NCBI RefSeq assembly: GCF_900187305.1
Contig: NZ_LT906434.1
Span: forward strand, 806,001 to 870,000
Reading direction: 5' to 3'
Length of the DNA: 64,000 nt
Source of the DNA: Neisseria zoodegmatis
GTDB taxonomy: Bacteria > Pseudomonadota > Gammaproteobacteria > Burkholderiales > Neisseriaceae
In this document: positions 56,641-64,000 of the stretch, piece by piece
Layout of the letters: each line of letters begins with the position of its first letter
Numbering within the stretch: the first letter of the stretch is position 1
Translations under genes and position numbers: made by a program
The notes under the pieces: model-generated
What the model was told of the DNA's origin: nothing
The model's input: only the letters and a program-made list of their open reading frames with translations
Databases searched by the model: none

Positions 56641-56720
56641 TAAAGGCCTTCGAATACTTCATGCACATTCCCAATACTTTTCATAAATAATTGGAAAATG
56701 GAAGTATTCAAAGACCTTTA
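56641..56720. repeat. 80-base imperfect palindrome downstream of tssH
   Basis: The outer arms are TAAAGGCCTTCGAATACTTC (56641-56660) and the complement of TAAAGGTCTTTGAATACTTC (56701-56720), 18 of 20 paired; inner segments pair further (CATTCCCAA / TTGGAAAATG). The left half carries a short frame MHIPNTFHK-stop. It could be a MITE or an internally deleted IS and may act as a tssH terminator. It occupies the 344-base gap between luxS and tssH, which otherwise has one AG-DUS near 56590. Confidence 0.6.
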
Positions 56721-56735
56721 GGGTTTTAGTTTGCC

Positions 56736-59519
56736 TTATTCAAACAATACATCGATATCGCCGTCGTTTACTCCCAACGTAGCTTGTTTCGGAGGATGTC
56801 CGACGCTTTGTTGCCATTGCAAGAAGCTTTGCGCAATAACCGGAAGTACTTGCTGGTTGAGTAAGTGGTCTATGTTTCGTGCTCCGCTGTCGCTGACGGT
56901 GCAAGAAGAGGCGAGCAGATTGATGAATTCATCGCTGTAAACCAGTTTGGTTTGATGTTGTTCATACAGATGCCCCGCCACTTTATTCAACTTCAAGCGG
57001 ACAATCTCAGCCAAAGCTTCAGTTTGAAGCGGTCTGTATAGGATAACCTGCATCCTTGCCAGCAAAGCTGCTTGGAAATGTTCTACCAAAATAGGGCGGA
57101 TGGCTTCTTGAAGCTCGGCTTGGGTGTATTCCGGTATTTCTACGGTGTTATCTTCCGCAGCTGCTTCTGTTTGTTCTCCTTCAGCTTGAGCCGCTTCTTC
57201 AACATTTTGCTCAACTGCTTCATCGGCAGCAGTTTGTTCGTCGGCTGTTTCTTCAACAGGTTGAAGCAGTTGGATTAATTCGTCCGCACCTAAGTTGGAA
57301 GTCATCAAAATAACGGTGTTTTTGAAGTCGATTTCCCTGCCTTCGCCATCGCGCATGATGCCTTTATCGAATACTTGATAGAACAGGTTGAGAATATCTT
57401 TGTGCGCTTTTTCGATTTCATCCAGCAAAACCACGCTATAAGGTTTTTGGCGAACCGCTTCGGTTAGGATGCCGCCTTGACCGTAGCCTACATATCCCGG
57501 AGGAGAACCTTTAAGCTGAGAAACGGTATGCGCTTCGCGGTATTCCGACATATTGATGGTAATTAATGATTTCTCGCCGCCGAAGAGCGCATCAGCCAAG
57601 GCTAAAGCGGTTTCGGTTTTGCCAACGCCGGAAGGACCGGAGAGAAGGAATACGCCCAATGGTGATTCATTTGTTTTCAAGCCTGCTTTAACGGCGCGGA
57701 GGCTTTGGGCAATGGCATGAATGGCTTCGTCTTGGCCGACTACACGTTTGGACATGATGTCTTCCAATTGCAGCAGATTGGCCAGTTCGTCTTTGAGAAT
57801 GCTGCCTGTCGGCACGCCGGTCCAGTCGGCGATAATGTTGGCGATTACGCTTTCATCAACGCTGGTAAAGATTAAACTTTGGTCGTCTGAAGCCATTTTT
57901 TCCAATTCGGATTGAGCTGCGTGCAATTCATCTTTGGCTTGCGTGCGGGCGTGGTCATCCAAGTCGGGATTTTTAATCTGGGCGATGAGTTCTTGCACTT
58001 TATCGGCCAGTTGTTTTTCTGATTCATAGCGTGCAGTTAATGTTGCTTTTTTCGAGTTCAACTCGTCGAACTCTTTTTGAACCGAAGCCATTTTTTCTTG
58101 TTGTGATTCGGTTGCTTGGCTCAATAAATCATCGGTCTTCAAAGCTTCAATTTCCCGTTGCAGGGATGCAGCTTGGGCGTCCATCAGGCTGAACTGATGA
58201 GGTACGGTATCCAAACTCATGCGGACACGGGCAGAGGCTGTGTCCAACAAATCAACGGCTTTATCGGGCAGTTGGCGTCCTGTGATGTATTTACGGGAAA
58301 GTTGGACGGCGGCAACGATGGCGGAATCTTGGATGTGGACGTTATGGTAGGCGGCGTAACGTTGTTTCAAGCCGCGCAACATGGTAAAGGCTGATTCATC
58401 ATCAGGCTCATCCACTTTAACCATTTGGAAACGGCGCTCCAGAGCAGCGTCTTTTTCGAAATATTGCTTGTATTCGCTCCAAGTCGTCGCGGCGATGGTG
58501 CGCAATTCGCCCCTTGCCAAAGCAGGTTTAAGCAAGTTGGCTGCGTCGGCACCGCCGGCGCTGTTGCCGGCACCAATCAAAGTGTGGGCTTCGTCAATAA
58601 ACAGTAAAGTGGATTTCTCAGCGTTTTGAACGGCTTCAATCACGTTTCTCAAGCGTTGTTCAAATTCGCCTTTCACGCCGGCACCGGCTTGCAGCAGGCC
58701 TAAATCCAATACCAGCAATTGGGTGTCTTTTAAAATGTTGGGTACTTCGTTTGCGGCAATTTTTAATGCCAAACCTTCTACCAATGCGGTTTTACCAACA
58801 CCGGGTTCGCCTACCAAAATGGGATTGTTTTTGCGGCGGCGGAGTAGGATGTCGATCATTTGGCGGATTTCGGTTTCGCGGCCGAAAATAGGGTCGATTT
58901 CACCTTTTTGTGCTTTTTCGGTGAGGTTTACGGTAAATTTGGCCAAAGCTTCATTTTGATTGTTTGGGGCAACAGAGAGTGCGGCAGATTCTGTTTTGCC
59001 GGCATTTTCTTCAACAGAGCTTTCTGCTGAATGAGTTGTGTGCTGTATGCCTTCGGTTGATACTTCATCCAACCAGTTTTTCAGACGGCCTATTTGTGTT
59101 TCTGTGATGCTGAATAGGGGCCAAGCGTCTTGGCTCATCAACCGGTAGGGTGATTTTAATAATGCGATATAAAGATGCGACGAGCGGATTTCTGTGCTGC
59201 CGTCGTCAGAAGCCTGCAACCAAGCATCGGCCAGCAATGCCACCAAAGATTTGGAAAGGCTGGGATTGCCGCGCACATTGCGAGGCAGTTTGTCCATTGT
59301 GGCGAGCAGCGGGTTCCAGATGCCGTCTGAATTGATTTCATAGCGGCGGAGAATGGATACGATATCGCCTTCATCCAGCTCTAGAAGTTTGATAAATAAG
59401 TGGTCGACTGTGATTTCGGCATGACCACGGGTTTGGCATAAACTGGCTGCTGCTTCCATAGCCTGTTGGCAATAGGCATTCAAACGGCGTAGAAGCATAG
59501 CTTGATTCTGAGCAGACAT
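56736..59519 (-). CDS. tssH: type VI secretion ATPase TssH (ClpV)
   Basis: The 927-residue AAA+ unfoldase disassembles the contracted TssBC sheath. It has an N-terminal Clp-N domain (EITVDHLFIKLLELDEGDI), AAA1 with Walker A GEPGVGKT (237-244), DEAHTL and a ClpV-type middle region, then AAA2 with GPSGVGKTE and LDEIEKAHKD. RLNAYCQQAMEAAASLCQ at the N-terminus is ClpV-like. An acidic Glu/Ala/Gln-rich insertion (about 40 residues, EETADEQTAADEAVEQ and on) sits within AAA2, just after LLQP; it is not usual for the family. It is last in the T6SS gene block here. Confidence 0.95.
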   Translation of the reverse strand: MSAQNQAMLLRRLNAYCQQAMEAAASLCQTRGHAEITVDHLFIKLLELDEGDIVSILRRYEINSDGIWNPLLATMDKLPRNVRGNPSLSKSLVALLADAWLQASDDGSTEIRSSHLYIALLKSPYRLMSQDAWPLFSITETQIGRLKNWLDEVSTEGIQHTTHSAESSVEENAGKTESAALSVAPNNQNEALAKFTVNLTEKAQKGEIDPIFGRETEIRQMIDILLRRRKNNPILVGEPGVGKTALVEGLALKIAANEVPNILKDTQLLVLDLGLLQAGAGVKGEFEQRLRNVIEAVQNAEKSTLLFIDEAHTLIGAGNSAGGADAANLLKPALARGELRTIAATTWSEYKQYFEKDAALERRFQMVKVDEPDDESAFTMLRGLKQRYAAYHNVHIQDSAIVAAVQLSRKYITGRQLPDKAVDLLDTASARVRMSLDTVPHQFSLMDAQAASLQREIEALKTDDLLSQATESQQEKMASVQKEFDELNSKKATLTARYESEKQLADKVQELIAQIKNPDLDDHARTQAKDELHAAQSELEKMASDDQSLIFTSVDESVIANIIADWTGVPTGSILKDELANLLQLEDIMSKRVVGQDEAIHAIAQSLRAVKAGLKTNESPLGVFLLSGPSGVGKTETALALADALFGGEKSLITINMSEYREAHTVSQLKGSPPGYVGYGQGGILTEAVRQKPYSVVLLDEIEKAHKDILNLFYQVFDKGIMRDGEGREIDFKNTVILMTSNLGADELIQLLQPVEETADEQTAADEAVEQNVEEAAQAEGEQTEAAAEDNTVEIPEYTQAELQEAIRPILVEHFQAALLARMQVILYRPLQTEALAEIVRLKLNKVAGHLYEQHQTKLVYSDEFINLLASSCTVSDSGARNIDHLLNQQVLPVIAQSFLQWQQSVGHPPKQATLGVNDGDIDVLFE

Positions 59520-59595
59520 AATAATTCTCTAGTTAATGTGTTTAACTTTAATGTGTTTAGTAAAAAGTGCTGCCGGAGGGCAGCACTTTAGCGGC

Positions 59596-60084
59596 TTAAG
59601 CGCGGCTTTCGTTCCAGCTGTCAGAGTGGATGATGTTGCCGTCTTTGTAAGTCCAAGTGATTTTTTCGTAACGCAGTTCTACGCGCTCCAGGTGGTTGTA
59701 GCGCTCGCGTTGCGGATCTTTGATGTTGTACATTACGGGTGCAACACCTACCACTTTAACGTTGTCCAGCTTAGTATTGAAATATTCTTTCTCTTGGCCG
59801 GATTCGTCGATTTGGTACCATTTGATTTCTACTTCTTTTAAAGTTTGACCGGTAGTTACCGCTTTAAACAAGTAGGGAGAAGATGCGTCGTATTCTTTGT
59901 ACAAAACGATCGGCTCGTGAACACGAGTGCCGGTCAATTTGCCGGTGTTTGCATCGGTAGGAATGCGAACGTTGTGTTGGAACTCAACGATCTCAACGCT
60001 GTCTTCGCGGCCGTTTACATCTACGGAACCTTTAATGGCAGAGCCACCGTCGTCTTTCAGCCACATATAAGCAGGAATTGCCAT
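59596..60084 (-). CDS. hcp: type VI secretion tube protein Hcp (TssD)
   Basis: The 162-residue protein forms hexameric rings of the T6SS inner tube and is secreted. MAIPAYMWLKDDGGSAIKGSVDVNGREDSVEIVEF is the family N-terminus, and KEVEIKWYQI...YFNTKLDNVKVVGVAPVMYN is typical. CTAAGGAG precedes the ATG. It lies between the OmpA-domain gene and tssH with 152 and 76-base spacers, which fits its own, higher expression. Confidence 0.95.
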   Translation of the reverse strand: MAIPAYMWLKDDGGSAIKGSVDVNGREDSVEIVEFQHNVRIPTDANTGKLTGTRVHEPIVLYKEYDASSPYLFKAVTTGQTLKEVEIKWYQIDESGQEKEYFNTKLDNVKVVGVAPVMYNIKDPQRERYNHLERVELRYEKITWTYKDGNIIHSDSWNESRA

Positions 60085-60132
60085 ATATTACTCCTTAGTT
60101 TAATGAGGAAGGTTAGGATTTCCCCCGAGGGG

Positions 60133-60169
60133 AGAAAGTTTGCCCAATACGAATATTAGGAAACTTTCT
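60133..60169 (-). terminator. hairpin between the OmpA-domain gene and hcp
   Basis: AGAAAGTTT and AAACTTTCT arms with a 19-base loop lie downstream of the minus-strand OmpA-domain gene and upstream of hcp. Partial terminator or processing site would explain separate hcp levels. Confidence 0.35.
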
Positions 60170-60236
60170 TTATTTTAATTAAATTATCTATATTAAATTT
60201 ATTTTTTAGACGAAAGTCATATTTTTAAGACGGATG

Positions 60237-61895
60237 TCATTTCTGATTGATAACTTCGTCGGGAATCAGGATGATTTCTACCCGTCTGTTTTGTGCTTTG
60301 CCGTTTTCGGTAGTATTGTCGGCGATAGGTTTAGTGTCGCCATAACCTTTTGTTGCAAAGCGGCTCGCCGGAATGTTGGAAGAAATAACCAGCCAATCGC
60401 GCACGGCAAGGGCGCGTTGCTCAGATAATTTCTGGTTGCTGGCCGGATTTCCTACATTATCGGTATGCCCTTCAATAATGACTTGAGTATTGGGCTGTTT
60501 TTCAATTTCCTTGATCACGTTAATTAACGACTTATTGGCGTTGGCTTTTAATTCGTATTGGCCGGACTCAAAGAGCGCAAGGCTGTCAATCGTTAACACC
60601 ACGGGTTCAATTTTTTTAGGCGTTTCTTGTACAACGGGCTTCGGTGGCTCCAATAACTTATCAAGTGTAGGAATTAAACCTTCGGCTCGGTAAAGCCCTA
60701 ATCCGTAATAAGAGGGAATACCTTCGTTTTGGTAACGTTTCAATGTATTTAGATCGGCATATAAAACGTTGGTTATTCTTTGTTGCTCGGATTCCGGCAG
60801 CTTATCTTTATTCTTAAATTCATTTACGTGAGCATGAATTTGTTTCAAGAATTGCGCATTGTTGTATGCCGAACACATGATTGCGATCCATAGTGCTAAA
60901 GCTGCAACACACAGTAGTTTGAACACTAACTTCAACTGCCAATTGGTTTTATAAAAAGAATCTTGATCAATCATCTTTTGAGGCAAATGAAGTTCGGAGT
61001 TCTCTTGGCCGATATAGGCATATTGAATGTTCAGACGGCCTGTGCGGTTGGAGATAAATTTATGCCATGGAGAGTGAGAGGATGCGGCAGCATTATTCAG
61101 AATGCCGATGGTTCTCACATTGATATGATTCCACCCTGTATTTTGTTGGCTTTCAAAATATTGTTTTAAATATTCAAGGGTTTCAATCAGGTGGACGTAA
61201 TGTCGGTTTTGCAGAGCCTTTTGGTTATGAATAAATTCTGACGCCAAATATTGTTGAAAGCTTTCAAACTGTTTCGGTAAGTTTGATTCTTGAACTTCTG
61301 CGTTTAATTTGTGTGAGAACCATACGGGTTCTAGCAGCTCATTTTCCCCTAAAAAATCGACAGGCATTTTGATGGCCAAATTTACAGGGATGCAGGCATT
61401 AAGATTTTTTTGGAGGAAAAGAATATTTCTCAGCCAGTTGGTAAGCAAAGAAGTGGGGTCGGCATGGCCAGCGGGGCGGCAAACGAGCGCTAACCCTAAA
61501 AAAAGCGGTTTGCTTTTGTATTCATCCATCAAGCCGATAACCACTTTATTTAAATGTTCGGGATTGCTTACAGGAATATAAGCGATGCCGTCTGAAACGC
61601 TGACTTTGTTATCCGTTGAATCGGGATCAGCATCTAAAGTGAAGATGAATTTATCCACCTGCTCAAGATTTTTGAGCTGGCTGTGAATGCCAAGAGATTC
61701 GTGAGCATAATCCGTATTTCTCGCAAAAAATTGTTTCCCTTTGAAAAACCATAGCGCGGCACAGCTTGCAGCCATCAACAGGAGCACAATACTTTTCATA
61801 AGCCAATGGGCATTGACATAGAAAACGATGATGCAGAAAGCTGCCAGCCCGGAAGCCAGCAGCATGGATAAAAAAGTATAACGATTTGAATTCAT
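60237..61895 (-). CDS. T6SS-associated OmpA-domain membrane protein (TagL-like role)
   Basis: The 552-residue protein has two N-terminal membrane segments (residues ~8-55), a cytoplasmic domain of about 270 residues, a third segment (LKLVFKLLCVAALALWIAIMCS, ~320-345), then a periplasmic linker and a C-terminal OmpA domain (VIIEGHTDNVGNPASNQKLSEQRALAVRDWL; RRVEIILIPD). It lies 13 bases after tssL. It probably anchors the T6SS membrane complex to peptidoglycan. The cytoplasmic part is not recognised; it is much too short for TssM. Confidence 0.85.
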   Translation of the reverse strand: MNSNRYTFLSMLLASGLAAFCIIVFYVNAHWLMKSIVLLLMAASCAALWFFKGKQFFARNTDYAHESLGIHSQLKNLEQVDKFIFTLDADPDSTDNKVSVSDGIAYIPVSNPEHLNKVVIGLMDEYKSKPLFLGLALVCRPAGHADPTSLLTNWLRNILFLQKNLNACIPVNLAIKMPVDFLGENELLEPVWFSHKLNAEVQESNLPKQFESFQQYLASEFIHNQKALQNRHYVHLIETLEYLKQYFESQQNTGWNHINVRTIGILNNAAASSHSPWHKFISNRTGRLNIQYAYIGQENSELHLPQKMIDQDSFYKTNWQLKLVFKLLCVAALALWIAIMCSAYNNAQFLKQIHAHVNEFKNKDKLPESEQQRITNVLYADLNTLKRYQNEGIPSYYGLGLYRAEGLIPTLDKLLEPPKPVVQETPKKIEPVVLTIDSLALFESGQYELKANANKSLINVIKEIEKQPNTQVIIEGHTDNVGNPASNQKLSEQRALAVRDWLVISSNIPASRFATKGYGDTKPIADNTTENGKAQNRRVEIILIPDEVINQK

Positions 61896-61908
61896 ATTTC
61901 AGTCGTAC

Positions 61909-62571
61909 TTACTTGGTTGTGATTTGTTGTGCTAAGCCGCTCAAATAAAAGTCGTATATGAAATACGTCACAATGGTGACCGCCAGCAAGCAGGCAAATA
62001 CCCATCCCGGATTAAAGGAGAAGCTTTTGGGCAACAACGTGCCTTTTTGGTCGGAATGGAAAAAGTGGCCGTCTGAAGTTTCTGTAGCAGTGTAAGCAGG
62101 CTTCGGTAAAAAACGGCTTAATTCGTTTCGCCATTTTTGAGCTTCTTGTTCATCTAAAATATATCTGCCTCTAAAGCCCAAATTTAAAATGCTCAGATAG
62201 CCTTCGGCTATTTTGGTATTGGGTGATTTATGAGTACATAATTCTTCGATTCTGTCGCACAAAACATCGCCGGCGTGATAAGACTGGAAGAAATGAACTT
62301 GCAGCGGTTCCATTTCCCAAGCATCGCGGTCTTGTCCTTGTAGGTGCTTGAGCGCGATTTCGTCTAACAAGGCACATTGTGCATACGATAAGGCATCAAT
62401 TTCTTCTGATGAAAAGCCATTCTCGTGCAGATGGTTTTTAAATTGGGTGACTAAGGCTTTGCCATGTTCGTGCCAGGTTGCAGTTGTTTCAGGCGTGGCA
62501 CCGGCGGAGAGGGCGGCCACGGCAATGGCGGTATCACGTAAACTGCTTCTGATTAAAAATTGATTATTCAT
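61909..62571 (-). CDS. tssL: type VI secretion protein TssL (DotU family)
   Basis: The 220-residue protein has the DotU cytoplasmic domain (CALLDEIALKHLQGQDRDAWEMEPLQVHFFQSYHAGDVLCDRIEEL; LSILNLGFRGRYIL) and one C-terminal membrane segment (WVFACLLAVTIVTYFIYDFYL). It pairs with TssM and TssJ in the membrane complex. It has no OmpA extension; the separate OmpA-domain protein next door likely supplies that role. It lies 17 bases after tssK. Confidence 0.93.
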   Translation of the reverse strand: MNNQFLIRSSLRDTAIAVAALSAGATPETTATWHEHGKALVTQFKNHLHENGFSSEEIDALSYAQCALLDEIALKHLQGQDRDAWEMEPLQVHFFQSYHAGDVLCDRIEELCTHKSPNTKIAEGYLSILNLGFRGRYILDEQEAQKWRNELSRFLPKPAYTATETSDGHFFHSDQKGTLLPKSFSFNPGWVFACLLAVTIVTYFIYDFYLSGLAQQITTK

Positions 62572-62588
62572 TTACAGATGTCTCTCAA

Positions 62589-63938
62589 TTAAAGGTTTAC
62601 TACGGCGTATAAACTTAAGCGTAAATTGGTTACGGATGCGGGAACGTAAATGCTGAATGCTTGAGATTCCAGCATGCGTTTAAATGCAGGGTGGTTTTTA
62701 TCCAGCCGGAAATAAACATTATCCATCCGCACAGGAAGCCCTGCCGGAGCTTGGTTGAGCAGTTGCAGCGGCACGCCCAATACGGCGGTATTGATTACTC
62801 TTTCTACGTCATCCGGTGCGCCGACTTTGCTAACTAATGGCAGTTGCTTTTGAAGCTCCAGGAACGACAAAGTATCCGAATGTGCCGATAGGAAGAACTC
62901 TGCCGAGCCGTCGATACGGCTATCAAATATTTGAGCTTTCCATTGGGTCGGCTTGAAGTGATCCAAATTGATTTCAATAACAGGAGAAGGAATCACTTCA
63001 TCAAGCAGGTTTCTGATTTTGATTTCCAAACCGCTGAAAGTTTTATATAAATCGTAATGATCGTAGTGATCGATGTTTTCAACCGATTCGGAAATGCGGA
63101 AGGTATAGAGCATTCCCAAAAGTCGGCTGAGTAATTTGTAGAGTTCTTCCGGATGGTGGTTCGGGTGTAATTCCAAATGCGAGATTTCCGGATAAACGCT
63201 GTTTAAGCTGTGTAAAAACCAAAACAGCGTTGAATCCGATACGGAGAAGTCGACAAGGTCTTCGCTGCGTGCTTTTCTGCGTGCAGACAAACTATGAATG
63301 CGTGAGAACAGTAAAGACTTAAGTCTTTGCAGCAGTTCCATTAAATAGGAGGAGCTTTCAAGCAGCACGGAAGGAGGGACATACCGGCTGTCGAAAACCA
63401 ATTTCCCATGCTCGTTTCTAACCAGCTTGGCTAGTGGGCATAAAATGTAGTTATCATTGTTTTCAAAATCGAATCTGAGTTGCATGTTGTATTGTTCAAC
63501 TGCAATTTCGACTTCTTCATCCGAAAATAAATCGGAAACGGTTTGGAAATACTTTTTGAAGCGGCGCGGCGTGCCGATACTGTCTTGTTCTCCCAGTAAA
63601 TTGGAAGTGTGGCTCTGCCAAACCGGGATAGCCAGATAAACAAAAGTACTTTTCGTGGTTTCGGGAACGATGTCTAAAGGACGGGCTTCGATAATATCGT
63701 TGCTCAAGCGGGTATCCAGCAGGATTCCGTCCGGCAGGCATAGTTGCAAAAAATCAACTTTCACTTTGCCGACTTCGAGTGCCTTGTAATCAAGATGCTG
63801 TTGTACAACACCCCAATTAAATGCCCCTGTTGTTTTGAGCATAGTCGCCGATACAAAATCATTGTATTGATTTTGTTGCTGAAAATGCTGAGGCGACAAT
63901 AATATGCCTTCTTCCCATAATGGCTTGTAAATCTTCAC
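62589..63938 (-). CDS. tssK: type VI secretion baseplate protein TssK
   Basis: The 449-residue protein links the baseplate to the membrane complex. The family's N-terminus KIYKPLWEEGILLSPQHFQQQ is present. I choose the GTG at 63938 because TssK proteins start there (M-K-I-Y) and AGGA lies 11 bases upstream; an ATG at 63992 would add 18 non-family residues. HPEELYKLLSRLLGMLYTF and PAGLPVRMDNVYFRLDKNHPAF are typical. The operon may extend beyond base 64000. Confidence 0.9.
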   Translation of the reverse strand: MKIYKPLWEEGILLSPQHFQQQNQYNDFVSATMLKTTGAFNWGVVQQHLDYKALEVGKVKVDFLQLCLPDGILLDTRLSNDIIEARPLDIVPETTKSTFVYLAIPVWQSHTSNLLGEQDSIGTPRRFKKYFQTVSDLFSDEEVEIAVEQYNMQLRFDFENNDNYILCPLAKLVRNEHGKLVFDSRYVPPSVLLESSSYLMELLQRLKSLLFSRIHSLSARRKARSEDLVDFSVSDSTLFWFLHSLNSVYPEISHLELHPNHHPEELYKLLSRLLGMLYTFRISESVENIDHYDHYDLYKTFSGLEIKIRNLLDEVIPSPVIEINLDHFKPTQWKAQIFDSRIDGSAEFFLSAHSDTLSFLELQKQLPLVSKVGAPDDVERVINTAVLGVPLQLLNQAPAGLPVRMDNVYFRLDKNHPAFKRMLESQAFSIYVPASVTNLRLSLYAVVNL

Positions 63939-64000
63939 GACTGCTTTATTCCTAAAAAATAACCGATAATCATCATTTCTGGACAATAGCATATCTTAGC

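Noticed and set aside
1..64000. CRISPR array, prophage or integrase
   Set aside because: No regular spaced repeats, phage structural genes, integrases or complete transposases were found; mobile DNA is limited to small repeats and the hrpA modules.

Overview
The window is chromosomal DNA of a Neisseria species or a close relative in the Neisseriaceae. The main evidence is the repeated 12-mer AGGCCGTCTGAA (AG-DUS DNA uptake sequence), often present as inverted pairs that act as terminators, with occasional ATGCCGTCTGAA. Housekeeping genes also fit Neisseria: an MtrA-like AraC regulator, a stand-alone PotD/PotF-type lipoprotein, DUF502 next to aspS, a Correia-like element, and the order dapA-bamC. 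The type VI secretion genes at the right end suggest a commensal or animal-associated species rather than a classical pathogen. The species itself cannot be read from the sequence.

Left part (1-25000), mostly core: the end of an MBL-fold hydrolase, a DUF937/OmpA protein, a His-rich MliC-type lipoprotein, ileS, glcB (malate synthase G), a DUF817 membrane protein, ftsK, a DUF302 lipoprotein, a carboxymuconolactone decarboxylase (CMD) gene divergent from an MtrA-like regulator, a polyamine-binding lipoprotein, rpsT, pldA, DUF502, an Ivy-type lysozyme inhibitor, aspS, uvrC, a Correia-like element, pgsA and a tRNA cluster (Gly x3, Cys, an aberrant Cys-like tRNA, Leu).

Middle part (25070-43000), accessory: hrpA (RNA helicase) is split. 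Its helicase core (25070-26470) and its C-terminal part (36986-39814) are about 10.5 kb apart. Between them lie module A (26561-34255: a winged-helix protein, a 1660-residue NERD-kinase-kinase-helicase protein and a DUF4143 ATPase), a chimeric hrpA scar (34471-34927), and module B (34991-36902: a periplasmic MBL-fold hydrolase divergent from a GlxA-type regulator). Module B ends in an inverted pair of a DUS dialect known from a Kingella lineage. Directly after hrpA comes module C (39851-42966): a C5 DNA methyltransferase, a ParB-like protein and a putative nuclease, all AT-rich. Module A resembles a Mokosh-type anti-phage system and module C a restriction-modification-like system, so this part is a defence/cargo hotspot.

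Right part (43100-64000): a second CMD-family protein, a SWIM zinc-finger protein, bamC-dapA, an NCS2 purine permease, a PepSY protein, tig, clpP, murJ, a Sel1-repeat protein and luxS. Last comes a type VI secretion cluster on the minus strand (tssK, tssL, an OmpA-domain membrane protein, hcp, tssH) that continues beyond the window.
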